This document shows, piece by piece, positions 47,837 to 58,327 of a stretch of 64,000 nucleotides of DNA. The position numbers and the translations under genes are program-made. The notes below the pieces were generated by a model. It saw nothing but the letters and a program-made list of their open reading frames with translations. It did not search any database and was not told the DNA's origin. The stretch spans positions 62,001 to 126,000 of the forward strand of contig NZ_JONM01000009.1 in NCBI RefSeq assembly GCF_000711875.1, written 5' to 3'. This stretch comes from Andreprevotia chitinilytica DSM 18519. GTDB taxonomy: Bacteria > Pseudomonadota > Gammaproteobacteria > Burkholderiales > Chitinibacteraceae. Positions within the stretch are counted from its first letter, which is position 1. Every line of letters begins with the position of its first letter.

Positions 47837-49609
47837 TCACCCCGCCTTCCGCGCCGCCACTCTCGCCAGCGCGGCATCCAGCTCATCCTGATGAAATGGC
47901 TTGGCCAGGAAATCATCCATGCCTGCCGCCAGGCAAGCCTCCTTGTCTTCGCTGTAGGCGTTGGCGGAGAGCGCGATGATGGGTAAATGGGCGGTGCCGA
48001 ACATGGCTTCGCGGGCGCGGATTTGTTCGGTGGTGGCCAGCCCATCGAGGGTTGGCATCTGTATATCCATCAGCACGACATCGAAGGGTGGGCCTTCGAC
48101 CCGCTCCAGCATTTCCAGCGCTTGCGCGCCGTCCTCCGCCACGCTGACTTGATGCCCGGAGAGGGTCAGGAAGCGTTCGGCCACGAGCCGGTTGACGGGG
48201 TTGTCTTCCGCCAGCAGCACCTTGAGTGAAACGGCGCTGGCCGGTGCCGATGCGCTTTCACCCATGTCCACGCCCTGCAGCGGCACCGAGATGCGGAAGA
48301 CGCTGCCGCCGCCGGGGTTGTCGTCTACCCAGATCCGTCCGCCCATCAGCTCGATCAGGCGATGCGAGATCGACAAGCCCAAGCCACTGCCGCCAAACCG
48401 GCGCGTGATGGAGGTGTCGGCTTGCGCGAATGCTTCGAAGATCGTTTCGCGCTTGTCCACCGGTACGCCGATGCCCGTGTCGCGCACTGCGATCGTCCAT
48501 TCGGTTTCGAAGCCTTCGCGACGCCAGCATTCTGCTTCGACATGCACGCTGCCGTGAGTGGTGAATTTGAGTGCGTTGCCAACGAGGTTGACCAGCACTT
48601 GCTTAAGGCGCACCGCGTCGCCGATCAGCCATTCTGGCGTTTCGGCCGAGAGCTCGAACGCCAGCTCGATGTGCTTGAGCGTGGCTTGCGGCCGGAACAT
48701 CTGTTCCAGATCGTGCAACAAGGTGGCCGGTGCGAATGGCTCGGGGTCGAGCCCGAAATGACCGGCTTCGATGCGCGAGAAGTCGAGCACATCGTTGACC
48801 AGGGACAAGAGCGCGTCGGTGGAGCCTTGAATCACCGCCAGCTGCTCGCGCAACTCGGGCGAGACCTCGTTGCGAGACAGTAATTGCGCCATGCCGACGA
48901 TGCCATTCATGGGCGTGCGAATCTCGTGGCTGATGTTGGCGAGGAAGTCACTTTTTGCCCGGCTGGCGGCCTCTGATGCTTCCCGGGCGCGGTTCAAATC
49001 GCTGGCGAGACGGGTTTTTTCCTGAACGACCGCGACCAGATCGGTGATCGTTTCATTGAAAAACTGCGCGCTACGCAGGATGCCGAACAGGAACAGCACC
49101 GACATGATGCAGAACACCCGATCGTAAATACCGTGCCCCAGAAATGAGGACACGACCACGGGCAGCACCATCAGGAAAGCGTAGATCTGCAAGACCGGCA
49201 GTACGCTGGAGAGAATCGGCACGGCCCCGGCGACCATGGCGGCAACCACGAAGGCGATGAAGATACGCAGGGTATCGCTCGCGCCGAGCATGAAAAACAA
49301 CAGCCCCATGCCCCAGACCAGACCGGATACCGGCGCGCTGAAGATATAGCGGCGTCGCCAGGTATATATCGACGTTTCGTCGACTTGCGCCTGTTTGAAA
49401 TGACTGCACAGCCTGAGCCGATAAGCCGCGATCAGCATGGCGGAACACCACCATGCGGCGACCGTTTGCCACGGAAATTCGCTCTGAATCACCCAGGACA
49501 GGAGCGTGGCATTGAGGATGCTTATCCATTGCCCGATGGCAGCATTTCGATAGAGAAGCTGGGTGGTTCTCAGGACGACCGAGGGGTCTCGCTGGATCGA
49601 TTGATGCAT
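47837..49609 (-). CDS. Hybrid sensor histidine kinase with receiver domain
   Basis: A ~590-aa inner-membrane sensor. Six hydrophobic segments fill residues ~20-165, with no obvious periplasmic sensor. HisKA has H228 in [12 protein letters not shown], HATPase_c has [10 protein letters not shown] and [13 protein letters not shown], and a C-terminal receiver has [13 protein letters not shown] with the acceptor Asp. The start at 49609 ([12 protein letters not shown]) is provisional: no ribosome site is evident and a TTG start at 49690 is possible. It lacks the Hpt domain present in the kinase at 43099. Confidence 0.88.
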   Translation of the reverse strand: MHQSIQRDPSVVLRTTQLLYRNAAIGQWISILNATLLSWVIQSEFPWQTVAAWWCSAMLIAAYRLRLCSHFKQAQVDETSIYTWRRRYIFSAPVSGLVWGMGLLFFMLGASDTLRIFIAFVVAAMVAGAVPILSSVLPVLQIYAFLMVLPVVVSSFLGHGIYDRVFCIMSVLFLFGILRSAQFFNETITDLVAVVQEKTRLASDLNRAREASEAASRAKSDFLANISHEIRTPMNGIVGMAQLLSRNEVSPELREQLAVIQGSTDALLSLVNDVLDFSRIEAGHFGLDPEPFAPATLLHDLEQMFRPQATLKHIELAFELSAETPEWLIGDAVRLKQVLVNLVGNALKFTTHGSVHVEAECWRREGFETEWTIAVRDTGIGVPVDKRETIFEAFAQADTSITRRFGGSGLGLSISHRLIELMGGRIWVDDNPGGGSVFRISVPLQGVDMGESASAPASAVSLKVLLAEDNPVNRLVAERFLTLSGHQVSVAEDGAQALEMLERVEGPPFDVVLMDIQMPTLDGLATTEQIRAREAMFGTAHLPIIALSANAYSEDKEACLAAGMDDFLAKPFHQDELDAALARVAARKAG

Positions 49610-49704
49610 GGCTGCGCGTTGGGAAGGATTGGCTGATGGATCGCGGGTGTTATGCAAATGACTGGAAAAAGTATAGTCAGCCCAACGCAAGTCGATGATA
49701 AGGA

Positions 49705-50508
49705 CTACTGCGCAGGTCGTGTCTTGTCGTCCAGCGGCAAGACGGCGACTTCGTCCTTGTTGTCAGCCAGGATATTGAGCGTGACCCGGCGATTGCGCGC
49801 CCGGCCCTCGACAGTATCGTTACTGTCTTGTGGGCGGAATTCGCCGTAGCCGATGGCGACCAGCCGCTGTGGCGCCACCCCCGTTTGCACGAACAAGCGC
49901 ACCACGCTGGCGGCCCGGGCAGCGGAAAGCTCCCAATTGGACGGAAACTGCACCGAGTTGATCGGCTGGTTATCGGTGTTGCCTTCGATCTGGATCAGGT
50001 TGTCGCTGTCTTTCACCAGATTGGCGACGCCGCGCAAGACCTCGACCGAGTTCGGCTGCAGATCGGCGCGGCCGGTCTGGAACAGGACGCTATCGCTGAT
50101 CTCGACCGCAATACCGCGTTTCGACTGGGTGACCCGCACTTTGCCCTGATCGATCAACTGCCCGAGCGAGCCACGGATGTCGCCCGCCATGCCTTGCATC
50201 TTGCGCCGCTCTTCCATCAGTTTCGGGTTATCGGATCTGGCCGCTGATTCACGCGGGGGGCTCAGTTTTTGCGGCGCGCCGGGGACGATCTGGTTCGGCA
50301 GGCGAATCGGATTCTGGCTGCTCGTCGGTTCTTTGCGAAACGCATTGACCATCGATTCAGACAGCACCCGATACTTGCCTTCGTTGAGCGACGAAATGGC
50401 GTACATCACGACAAAGAACGCAAACAGCAGCGTGATGAAATCCGCGTACGACACCAGCCAGCGTTCGTGGTTATCGTGCTCATCAGGATGTTTACGCCGC
50501 CGTGTCAT
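49705..50508 (-). CDS. motB: Flagellar stator protein MotB/MotD
   Basis: A 267-aa stator subunit. A single transmembrane helix (DFITLLFAFFVVMYA, with the proton-binding D23 in SYADFI) follows a charged N-terminus. The periplasmic OmpA-like peptidoglycan-binding domain is at ~135-250 (IQIEGNTDNQPINS, NWELSAARAASVVRLFV, GYGEFRPQDSNDT). The sequence fits the MotB/MotD group of the second stator set in polar flagellates. No motA/motC gene adjoins it; upstream is sppA. ATG 50508 has GGAG eight nucleotides upstream. Confidence 0.9.
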   Translation of the reverse strand: MTRRRKHPDEHDNHERWLVSYADFITLLFAFFVVMYAISSLNEGKYRVLSESMVNAFRKEPTSSQNPIRLPNQIVPGAPQKLSPPRESAARSDNPKLMEERRKMQGMAGDIRGSLGQLIDQGKVRVTQSKRGIAVEISDSVLFQTGRADLQPNSVEVLRGVANLVKDSDNLIQIEGNTDNQPINSVQFPSNWELSAARAASVVRLFVQTGVAPQRLVAIGYGEFRPQDSNDTVEGRARNRRVTLNILADNKDEVAVLPLDDKTRPAQ

Positions 50509-50527
50509 TGCCGTCGCTCCATCAACC

Positions 50528-51463
50528 TTATTGCAGAGACATCCGGAACTGGCTGCCCAGATGCGCGGCAGCCGTTACGCCAACACGACGGGCGAAGCGA
50601 TCGAGGTAACCGGGCTGCGGCGTAAAGTCGATCACGTCTTCAGCCTTGATCACGTCGCGAGCCACAGAACCGATGGAGCCGAGGCCATCCACCAGCCCCA
50701 GCTTCACGCTCTTCGCGCCACTCCAGACGAGGCCGGTAAACAGGTCCGGGTCGTTGCTCAGTCGCTTGCCACGACCGTTCTTGACCACATCGATGAACTG
50801 CTGGTGGATTTCGTCCAGCATGTCCTGCGCTTTGGCTTTCTGTTCGCCGCTGACCGGCGAGAACGGGTCGAGGAAGCCCTTGTTCTTGCCGGCAGTCAGC
50901 AGGCGGCGTTCGACACCGAGCTTGTCCATGGTGCCGGTGAAGCCGAACCCGTCCATCAACACGCCAATCGAGCCAACGATACTGGCCTTGTCGGCATAGA
51001 TCTTGTCGGCACCGACAGCGGCGTAATAGCAACCCGATGCGCAGATATCACCGACCACGGCGTAAAGCGGCGTTTTCGGGTACTTCTGCTTCAGGCGCAG
51101 CATGGCGTCATGCAGTTGGCCGGCCTCGACCGGGCTGCCACCAGGGCTGTTGACCGACAGGATGACGCCACGGGTGTTCTTGTCTTCGAAGGCGTTGGTC
51201 AGACCTTCGATCACGTTCTCGATATTGGCCTCGCCATTGCTGGCGATCACGCCGTCCATGCTGACCACGGCGGTGTGTGGACCCTTGGAGACGCTTTCGA
51301 GCTTTTTCTCGCCGAAATCGCCAACGATCAGCATGGTGACAACAAATAGATAAGTGAAGCCCAGCAGCTTGAAGAAAATGCCCCAGCGACGCTTGCGACG
51401 CTGTTCTTTCAGGCTGGCTTGCAGCAGATCATTCAGGGCTTGCCGTTCCCAGTTTTCTTGCAT
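50528..51463 (-). CDS. sppA: S49-family signal peptide peptidase
   Basis: A 311-aa membrane-anchored serine protease of the SppA/SohB type that degrades leftover signal peptides. One transmembrane segment (residues ~25-50) precedes the protease core: VVSMDGVIASNGEANIE, SPGGSPVEAGQL and GDICASGCYYAAVGADKI, in which the Ser of ASGCYY is the expected nucleophile. The length is that of the short one-domain form. It lies 19 nt before motB and 6 nt after the Rieske gene. Confidence 0.92.
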   Translation of the reverse strand: MQENWERQALNDLLQASLKEQRRKRRWGIFFKLLGFTYLFVVTMLIVGDFGEKKLESVSKGPHTAVVSMDGVIASNGEANIENVIEGLTNAFEDKNTRGVILSVNSPGGSPVEAGQLHDAMLRLKQKYPKTPLYAVVGDICASGCYYAAVGADKIYADKASIVGSIGVLMDGFGFTGTMDKLGVERRLLTAGKNKGFLDPFSPVSGEQKAKAQDMLDEIHQQFIDVVKNGRGKRLSNDPDLFTGLVWSGAKSVKLGLVDGLGSIGSVARDVIKAEDVIDFTPQPGYLDRFARRVGVTAAAHLGSQFRMSLQ

Positions 51464-51469
51464 GGTCGA

Positions 51470-51829
51470 TCAATTCCTATCAGGACAAAAATAGACTTGG
51501 CCGTCGTCCTCGACGACCGCGAGCTTGGTCAAACTGCGCCCTGGGCATGGCCCGCCCAGGCAAAGCCCGGTCTGTGGGGCATAGTATGCACCGTGCGTTG
51601 CACAAACGAGATAGTTCTGACTCAAATCAAAAAAGTCGCCGGGCTGGTAATCCAGCTCGATCGGGATGTGCGCACAGCTGTTTAGATAGGCATACACGCT
51701 GCCGCGGTAACGCACCACGAACGCCGCTTGCTCGCGCCCGTCCCTCTGCACCGTAAACCGCACGCCCAATCCACGATCAGGCAAATCTGTGCTGGCGCAG
51801 ATGAGAATGCGGGCTGGCGTCTCAGCCAT
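51470..51829 (-). CDS. Small Rieske [2Fe-2S] protein
   Basis: A 119-aa soluble Rieske-type ferredoxin. The cluster motifs are CAHIPIELD (C-x-H) and CATHGAYY (C-x2-H), spaced ~30 residues apart. It lacks a signal peptide, so it is cytosolic. Its redox partner is unknown. It overlaps the preceding HAD phosphatase by 8 nt and precedes sppA by 6 nt, so it belongs to the rluC operon. Confidence 0.9.
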   Translation of the reverse strand: MAETPARILICASTDLPDRGLGVRFTVQRDGREQAAFVVRYRGSVYAYLNSCAHIPIELDYQPGDFFDLSQNYLVCATHGAYYAPQTGLCLGGPCPGRSLTKLAVVEDDGQVYFCPDRN

Positions 51830-52493
51830 TGGCGAGCAACCAATCAGTCAGCGTGGAAAAATCGTCGAAGTGGGCAAGCGGTGCCAAGGCGAGGAGCTCA
51901 TCGGCGGGGTGTGCGCCATAAGTCATGGCCAGGCTGGAACAACCGGCGTTGATCGCCAGCTGCAGGTCATGCGTGGTATCGCCGATCATCACCGCACGCC
52001 GTGGCAGCACACCGGTCACGTCGAACAAGTGCTCCAGCATGGCCGGATGCGGCTTGGAGAACGATTCATCGGCGGTGCGGGATGCAACAAAGCGATCGCC
52101 CAAGCCAGTCACGCCAAAGGCGCGATCCAGTCCGATTCGTGATTTGCCGGTCGCCACGCCAAGCATGAACCCGGCATCGACCAGCTTATCCAGCCCTTCT
52201 TTCACACCGGCAAACAGCACCAACGCTTCATCCCGCGCCAGATAGTGCTTGCGGTAGGCATCGACGATGCGATGGATGGTGGCGTCGTCCGCGCCGGGCG
52301 CGAGGTATTCCATGGCTTCTTTCAGCCCGTAACCGATGACGAAACGGGCGTCGTAATCGGATGGCTTGGGCAGGCCGATTTCGACAAAGGCCAGCTGGAT
52401 CGCATGGGCGATCGTGCCGGTGGAATCCATCAAGGTGCCGTCCCAATCGAAGACGAGCAGGTCGAAGCGTCGACCGAGGGTGGCTAAAGTCAT
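51822..52493 (-). CDS. HAD-family hydrolase, phosphoglycolate phosphatase-like
   Basis: A 223-aa HAD phosphatase. Motif I is FDWDGTLMDSTGTI, motif II/III region VATGKSRIGLDRAFG, and motif IV GDTTHDLQLAINAG. Gph-type phosphoglycolate phosphatase is the closest function, but substrate choice is uncertain. The start at 52493 (MTLATLGRRFD) overlaps the rluC stop by 4 nt (ATGA); the frame is open to 52739 but that part lies inside rluC. Confidence 0.9.
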   Translation of the reverse strand: MTLATLGRRFDLLVFDWDGTLMDSTGTIAHAIQLAFVEIGLPKPSDYDARFVIGYGLKEAMEYLAPGADDATIHRIVDAYRKHYLARDEALVLFAGVKEGLDKLVDAGFMLGVATGKSRIGLDRAFGVTGLGDRFVASRTADESFSKPHPAMLEHLFDVTGVLPRRAVMIGDTTHDLQLAINAGCSSLAMTYGAHPADELLALAPLAHFDDFSTLTDWLLANG

Positions 52494-53437
52494 GCGGCTA
52501 ACGAATCCAGGTAGGTTTGCAATTCTTTCGGCAACGGCGCTTCGAGTTCGAGCTTGTTGCCGGTGAGCGGGTGAGCCAGCGTCAATCGCCAAGCATGCAG
52601 GAACATGCGCTTGAGACCAGCGCGCGGCAGCGCTTTGTTCAGGGCGAAATCGCCATATTTGTCGTCGCCGAGAATCGGGTAACCACTCTCGGCCAAGTGC
52701 ACGCGAATCTGGTGTGTGCGGCCGGTTTTCAGTTCGCACTCCAGCAAGCTGGCATCGGCAAAGGTCGCGCGGCGATTCACGACCGTGTGCGACGTCAGGC
52801 CATCGGCTGATTTCTTCACGCGGCGCTCGCCATCGGCGGTGTTGTACTTGAGCAGTTTGAACTTCACGTGGCTGCGCGGCTCGGGCCAGACGCCTTTCAC
52901 CATCGCCAGATAACGTTTATCGATCTGGTGATTATCGCGCAGCATTTCATGCATTTTCACCAAGGCCATGCGTTTTTTGGCGACCAGCAGGATGCCGGAA
53001 GTCTCGCGGTCGAGCCGGTGCACCAATTCGAGGAATTTCGCCTGCGGCCGCTGCGCCCGTAACAGTTCGATCACGCCAAAGCTCACGCCGGAGCCGCCAT
53101 GCACGGCGATGCCGGATGGTTTATCGATCGCCAACAGCGCGTCGTCTTCATAAACGATGGTCAATTCGATGCGATCGCTGGCGGCTTGGGCCGGCGCGGC
53201 ATCGGGCTTTTCAGCCACGCGCACCGGTGGAATGCGCAGCACGTCGCCGGCTTCGAGCCGGGTGGTGACGTCGGCGCGGCCTTTGTTCACGCGCACTTCA
53301 CCCGAGCGGACGATGCGGTAAACATGGCTTTTCGGCACGCCTTTCAGGTGGCGCAGCAGGAAATTATCCAGCCGCTGACCGGCGACTTCCTCAGTGATTT
53401 CGATGAAGGTGACAGACGCTTTGCTCGTCTCAGTCAT
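52490..53437 (-). CDS. rluC: 23S rRNA pseudouridine synthase RluC
   Basis: A 315-aa enzyme modifying 23S rRNA at the RluC positions (955/2504/2580 in E. coli numbering). An S4 RNA-binding domain (DNFLLRHLKGVPKSHVYRIVRSGEVRVNKGR) precedes the catalytic domain with HRLDRETSGILLVAKKR, in which the Asp is the nucleophile. The C-terminus has LKTGRTHQIRVHLAESGYPILGDDKYG. It is divergent from rne, the conserved arrangement in proteobacteria, and heads the HAD-Rieske-sppA-motB operon. Confidence 0.95.
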   Translation of the reverse strand: MTETSKASVTFIEITEEVAGQRLDNFLLRHLKGVPKSHVYRIVRSGEVRVNKGRADVTTRLEAGDVLRIPPVRVAEKPDAAPAQAASDRIELTIVYEDDALLAIDKPSGIAVHGGSGVSFGVIELLRAQRPQAKFLELVHRLDRETSGILLVAKKRMALVKMHEMLRDNHQIDKRYLAMVKGVWPEPRSHVKFKLLKYNTADGERRVKKSADGLTSHTVVNRRATFADASLLECELKTGRTHQIRVHLAESGYPILGDDKYGDFALNKALPRAGLKRMFLHAWRLTLAHPLTGNKLELEAPLPKELQTYLDSLAA

Positions 53438-53986
53438 GTTGTCATATACTCTGTGTTGCGCTGCAGTTAAGACGATTCGTATGCAACGTAGCAGCTACAT
53501 TCTGTGCTGCTTCGGCCAATCCGGCCTGAAAATCCCGCTCTTTTGGCTTTGTCGTGTCGCCAACGCTGGCGACTTGCCTTCCCGCCGCCCCACTGGGGCT
53601 CGTCCCGATTCACATCAACAAGGGATTGCACGCGCGGGTCTCGCCTGACGTCCGACTCGATCTGCCAATGCTGGGATGCGGTTAATTCAGCTCACCGCGA
53701 AAAAAAGTAGCGATGGTAATAGATTCGACCATACAACGCACTCAATCGGCTCTCCCTGCCTTGCCGTGTTTCAGGTTGCTGGATAGCAACTGGACCGGCG
53801 GGGCGGTCAAATGGCCCCTACGGCCTCGGCTTCAATCCATACAAGGATGTATACACTCGCGAACCCTACCGAATCCTGATTCGTCATTTTCGTCGCGCCG
53901 GCTTGTCCGTCGCGCATCGTGACCCGATTGGGTAGCTATCGCCCGTGCCGAGTCGCCCTGCCGTGTGAGTGCGTGCAGGAGCCTAC
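53438..53986 (+). other. 549-nt rluC-rne intergenic region, long rne leader
   Basis: No gene recognised. A long leader before rne is expected because RNase E controls its own mRNA through the 5' UTR. The region has GC-rich patches that could fold (GGCCAATCCGGCC near 53515), but I could not define a hairpin equivalent to the enterobacterial one. AT-rich TGTCATATACTCTG at ~53440 is a promoter-like spot near the rluC start. Confidence 0.5.
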
Positions 53987-56900
53987 ATGAAACGCATGCT
54001 GTTTAACGCCACGCAAGCTGAAGAGCTACGCGTGGCGATTGTCGACGGTCAGAAGTTGATCGACCTCGACATCGAAACCGTTGGCAAAGAACAACGGAAG
54101 TCCAATATCTACAAGGGTGTCATCACCCGCGTCGAGCCGAGTCTTGAAGCGTGCTTCGTTGACTACGGCTGCGAGCGCCACGGTTTCCTGCCCTTCAAGG
54201 AAATCGCCCGCTCCTATCTCGGCGAAGACGGCGGCCGCGGCCGCGTTGCCGACTCCCTGCGCGAAGGCCTGGAAGTCATCGTCCAGGTTGAAAAGGATGA
54301 ACGCGGCAACAAAGGCGCCGCGCTCACCACCTATATCAGCCTCGCCGGCCGCTACCTCGTCCTGATGCCGAACAACCCGCGTGGCGGTGGTGTTTCCCGC
54401 CGTATCGAGGGTGACGAGCGCCAGGAACTGCGCGCCGCCATGGATCAGCTCGAAACGCCAACCGGCATGAGCCTGATCGCCCGCACTGCCGCCATCGGCC
54501 GTGAAGTCGAAGAACTGCAGTGGGATTTGAACTACCTGCTGCAACTGTGGCGCGCCATCGAAGGTGCAGCCACCGGCCAGACCGGCGCTTTCCTGATTTA
54601 TCAAGAATCCAGCCTCGTCATCCGCGCCATCCGCGATTACTTCCAGCCGGATATCGGTGAGCTGCTGATCGACAAGGTCGACATCTACGAGCAAGCCCGC
54701 CAGTTCATGAGCCACGTGATGCCGGGCAACGTGAACCGCGTGAAGATCTATCAGGATGACGTGCCGCTGTTCTCGCGCTTCCAGATCGAACACCAGATCG
54801 AAACCGCTTTTGCACGTGAAGTGTCGCTGCCCTCCGGCGGCGCCATCGTCATCGACAAGACCGAAGCGCTGTACTCGATCGACGTCAACTCGGCGCGCGC
54901 CACCAAGGGTTCCGATATCGAGGAAACCGCAGCGCGCACCAACCTGGAAGCGGCGGATGAAATCGCCCGCCAGATGCGTCTGCGTGACGTCGGCGGCCTG
55001 ATCGTCATCGACTTCATCGACATGGAAAACCCGAAGAACCAGCGGGAAGTCGAAAACCGTCTGCGTGAAGCGCTGCATCACGACCGCGCTCGCGTCCAGA
55101 CCGGCAAGATTTCGCGCTTTGGTTTGATGGAACTGTCGCGCCAGCGCCTGCAGCCGTCGCTGGAAGAAACCAGCCACATCGCCTGCCCGCGCTGCCATGG
55201 CACCGGCTTCATCCGTGGCACCGAATCGTCCGCCCTGCACATCCTGCGGATCATTCAAGAAGAAGCCATGAAGGAAAACACCGGCGCGATTCACGCGCAG
55301 GTGCCGGTTGAAGTTGCCACCTTCCTGCTCAACGAGAAGCGCAACGAGCTGTTCTCGCTGGAAGCCCGCCTCAAGGTCAGCGTCGTACTGATCCCGAACA
55401 TTCATCTCGAAACGCCGAACTACAGCGTAACCCGCTTGCGTCATGACGATCTGAACCAGATCGAGGACGTACTGCCGTCGTACCGCATGGTCGAAGCGCC
55501 GCCGGAAGAAAGCTATCAGCCGGGCAAGGCCAAGGAAGAGATGGCCAAGCGTCCGGAAGCGGCCGTCAAGGGCATCACCCCGGCACAACCTGCGCCGATC
55601 CGCGAGGAAAAGCCGATTGCAGTCGCCAAGGCTGAGCCGAGCGAATCGCTGTGGGGCAAGATCGTCAGCTGGTTCCGTGGCACATCGGAAGCCGCGCCGG
55701 CACCGGTCGAACAACCGAAGCGCAACGAGCGCCCGCGTGGCGACGGTCGCCGTGATGGCCGTCGTGACGGCAATCGTGGAGAGGGTCGAGGTGAAGGCCG
55801 CGGTGATGGCCGTCGCGACCGTAACGAACAACGCGGCGATCGTGCCGAACGCCCTCAAGGCGAGCGCAATGAAAACCGTCGTGGCAGCAAGCCGCGCATC
55901 GAGGAAGATCAAGCCGCCCGCGCCGAACGCCAGCAGAGCCGTGATCGTGACCGCAACGAGCGGCAGGAACGCCAGCCGCGTGGTCAGCAAGCCGAGCGCC
56001 AGCCAGTAGAAGCGCAGCAGTCTGATCGCCCGCAAGCCGAGCGCCCGCAAGGGGAACGTAGCGAGCAGCAGCCACGCGCCGAACGTCAACCGCGCCAACC
56101 CCGTCAGCCCCGCGAACCGCGTGAGCCGCGTGAACAACGCCCGGTCGAGGCGCTGGAATCGCAAGTGCTTGAGCCGGTCGTCAACGCGGAAGGCGTAACG
56201 ATCGAAGGCGCTCCGGTTGCACCGGCCGCGGAAGGTGGCGAAGGCCGTACCCGCCGCCGTCGTGGTCGTCGTGGTGGTCGTGGCGAACGCAACGAGTCCG
56301 TGAACGTTGAGGAAGGCACTGTCGACCAAGCCGAGCAGCAAGGCGAGCAAGCCCCTGCGGCTGCGCCGACTGTTGCTGCTGAACCGGTAGCCGTGGTCGC
56401 ATCGCCTGCTGTCGAACCAGCGCCAGTTGCACCGCCAGCAGTCGAGTTGGCCCCGGTCGTAGCCGTCGCAGCAGTGGCAGTTGCAGCTGAAGCTGTCGTC
56501 GCCCAAGTGATCGAGCCGCAACAGGCTGTAGAAACGGTCGCTGAAGTCGTACCGCAAGCCGCTCCGGTTGCCCCCAAGGCAGTCGAAGCAGCGCCGGTCG
56601 AAGTCGCTGCTGTCGAACCAGCGCCGGTTGCAGCTGAAGTAGCTGCACCAGTTAAGGTTGAAGCACCGGTTGTCGTTGAAGCGCCAGTTGCTGCCCCAGT
56701 TGCTGTCGAAGCAGTCGCAGTCGTCGAAGAAGCCAAGCCGGCACAACCAGCACAAGCTGCCCTGCCCCTGGAAGCGCCAGTAGCAGCACCCGCTGCCCCG
56801 GCCCTGAAAGTGGCAACGCCGGAAGAAGCTGGCCTCGTCATGGTGGCAACACGTGCTGATGCCGCTCAGCCGGTCGTGGCAGAAGAAGTTGCAGCGCCGG

Positions 56901-57112
56901 CACGCCGCCGTCGTCGCGATAGCCAGAAGACCGCATCGGCAGCCAACGAAGCAGTTGAGCTGGTCATGGTCGAGACCGTCAACACTGCGTCGTCAGCCCC
57001 GGCTGAAGCAGTCGAAGTGCCGGCTCGCACCAGCCGTCGCGATGTCGCCCACGCCACCAACGCCGGCAGCGCTGCCGAGCCGCTGGTTCAAGTGGAAACA
57101 CGCGATAAGTAA
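53987..57112 (+). CDS. rne: Ribonuclease E
   Basis: A ~1041-aa endoribonuclease and degradosome scaffold. The catalytic half has an S1 domain ([22 protein letters not shown]), the DNase I-like catalytic region ([25 protein letters not shown]) and the Zn-link CPRCHGTGF (C400, C403), close to the E. coli spacing. From ~560 the protein is disordered: an Arg/Gly/Asp-rich block (55730-56130) of [10 protein letters not shown]-type repeats, then a Glu/Pro/Ala/Val-rich block, and a final [17 protein letters not shown] tail. ATG 53987 has CAGGAG five nucleotides upstream; a frame six codons longer is not needed. Confidence 0.96.
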   Translation: MKRMLFNATQAEELRVAIVDGQKLIDLDIETVGKEQRKSNIYKGVITRVEPSLEACFVDYGCERHGFLPFKEIARSYLGEDGGRGRVADSLREGLEVIVQVEKDERGNKGAALTTYISLAGRYLVLMPNNPRGGGVSRRIEGDERQELRAAMDQLETPTGMSLIARTAAIGREVEELQWDLNYLLQLWRAIEGAATGQTGAFLIYQESSLVIRAIRDYFQPDIGELLIDKVDIYEQARQFMSHVMPGNVNRVKIYQDDVPLFSRFQIEHQIETAFAREVSLPSGGAIVIDKTEALYSIDVNSARATKGSDIEETAARTNLEAADEIARQMRLRDVGGLIVIDFIDMENPKNQREVENRLREALHHDRARVQTGKISRFGLMELSRQRLQPSLEETSHIACPRCHGTGFIRGTESSALHILRIIQEEAMKENTGAIHAQVPVEVATFLLNEKRNELFSLEARLKVSVVLIPNIHLETPNYSVTRLRHDDLNQIEDVLPSYRMVEAPPEESYQPGKAKEEMAKRPEAAVKGITPAQPAPIREEKPIAVAKAEPSESLWGKIVSWFRGTSEAAPAPVEQPKRNERPRGDGRRDGRRDGNRGEGRGEGRGDGRRDRNEQRGDRAERPQGERNENRRGSKPRIEEDQAARAERQQSRDRDRNERQERQPRGQQAERQPVEAQQSDRPQAERPQGERSEQQPRAERQPRQPRQPREPREPREQRPVEALESQVLEPVVNAEGVTIEGAPVAPAAEGGEGRTRRRRGRRGGRGERNESVNVEEGTVDQAEQQGEQAPAAAPTVAAEPVAVVASPAVEPAPVAPPAVELAPVVAVAAVAVAAEAVVAQVIEPQQAVETVAEVVPQAAPVAPKAVEAAPVEVAAVEPAPVAAEVAAPVKVEAPVVVEAPVAAPVAVEAVAVVEEAKPAQPAQAALPLEAPVAAPAAPALKVATPEEAGLVMVATRADAAQPVVAEEVAAPARRRRRDSQKTASAANEAVELVMVETVNTASSAPAEAVEVPARTSRRDVAHATNAGSAAEPLVQVETRDK

Positions 57113-57140
57113 GTGACTGCACTCAGTCGCAGCAATAGAA

Positions 57141-57168
57141 AGCCGCTCTGTCATGGAGCGGCTTTTTT
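57141..57168 (+). terminator. rne terminator
   Basis: AGCCGCTC pairs with GAGCGGCT around TGTCATG, followed by a run of T residues, 28 nt after the rne stop. Confidence 0.9.
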
Positions 57169-57329
57169 CTGGCCCACGTCATGGCAAAACACGCGCTGAC
57201 AGCAGCTGAATGACCACATTCGCCACATTGTTTACGCGTGTGTTTGGCGCAGCCCGGGTTGCTGATCTAGCATGGTTTGTGCAGTGCACAGCTTCGAATA
57301 ACACTGCCGTGAAAGGGGAGACAACAAGC

Positions 57330-58142
57330 ATGAAACTCGAAGATATTTTCGAACAGACACACAAGCTGCCGACGATTCCAAAGGTTGTGCAGGAATTGAT
57401 CGACAGCTTCAGCCGCGAAGACGTCGATATCGAATCGGTCGCACGCAAGATTTCGCTGGATCAGGTGATCACCGCCAAGGTGCTGCGCCTGGCCAATTCC
57501 GCGCACTTCGGCGCATCCCGTCTGGTGGGGTCAGTCAACGAAGCAGTCATCGTGCTCGGCTTCAACACCGTGCGTACGCTGGTGGTCGCGTCTGGCGTGA
57601 CTGGCGCCTTTGTCGCCACGCCGGGGTTTGATCGCAAAGGCTTCTGGCAGCGCAGTTTCAAGGTTGCCAGCACCGCCAAGCACCTGGCCCGCCTCGCCCG
57701 CTTCAACCCGGAAATGGCCTTCGTGTGCGGCATGATCCACAACATCGGCGAAATGATGATTCATATCGTGGCGCCGGAAATCGCCGTGAAAATCGACCGC
57801 TATGTGGAAAGCGGTGGCAATCGCATCCTGCTGGAAGACAACAACATCGGCTTTGATTACGTAATGGTCGGCGAGGAACTCACCCGCCGCTGGAATTTCC
57901 CGGACGAGATTCAGTCGGCGGTCAAATACCAGAACAATCCGCAAGATCAACCCACGCTGACCAAGCTGACCGCCATCCTGTATACGGCGCTTTATCTGGT
58001 GGACCAGGAGGAAGATGAGATCAATTTGAGCGAGCTGCCGGCCAGCATTCTCGAAGCCTTGAATGCCACGCCGGAACAGATCGCGGAACGCTGGGAAACA
58101 TCGAAATCCGAGCCCAGCGGGCTGGAAGAAATCGTGCTTTGA
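57330..58142 (+). CDS. HDOD-domain signalling protein
   Basis: A 270-aa protein. The HDOD core has LPTIPKVVQELIDSFSREDVDIESVARKI, TAKVLRLANSAHFGASR, VNEAVIVLGFNTVRTLVVASG and FVCGMIHNIGEMMIHI, where the HNIGE motif replaces the catalytic HD. ATG 57330 has AAGGGGAG nine nucleotides upstream; a longer frame (57210) is not supported. It stands alone between rne and the amino-acid ABC genes. Likely motility or biofilm signalling, by family. Confidence 0.88.
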   Translation: MKLEDIFEQTHKLPTIPKVVQELIDSFSREDVDIESVARKISLDQVITAKVLRLANSAHFGASRLVGSVNEAVIVLGFNTVRTLVVASGVTGAFVATPGFDRKGFWQRSFKVASTAKHLARLARFNPEMAFVCGMIHNIGEMMIHIVAPEIAVKIDRYVESGGNRILLEDNNIGFDYVMVGEELTRRWNFPDEIQSAVKYQNNPQDQPTLTKLTAILYTALYLVDQEEDEINLSELPASILEALNATPEQIAERWETSKSEPSGLEEIVL

Positions 58143-58327
58143 TCCGTACCGATATAGCAATCCGGGCATACCCGTTATAACCATACAGCCGCCTAGGGTT
58201 TATCCCAATTGTGACCCCATACAGCGGTCCCTACCCTGCGTTCGGGCTGTAAGGTGGCTGTAGCATGTTTGCCACCTTCGCCGTGAACTCAATATCCAGA
58301 ATTTCAACCTCGAGGGGATTTACCACC

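Noticed and set aside
47680-48045. N-terminal extension of the 94-aa hypothetical gene
   Set aside because: It runs through the direct repeat at 47769 and into the antisense of the kinase receiver domain.
54026-56755. A 909-codon open frame on the minus strand inside rne
   Set aside because: It is antisense to the strongly supported rne gene, has low-complexity content mirroring the Ala/Val/Pro-rich tail, and no ribosome site. GC-rich third positions explain it.
58143-58327. A tRNA-like stretch before the amino-acid binding protein gene
   Set aside because: No cloverleaf, anticodon stem or CCA end could be drawn.
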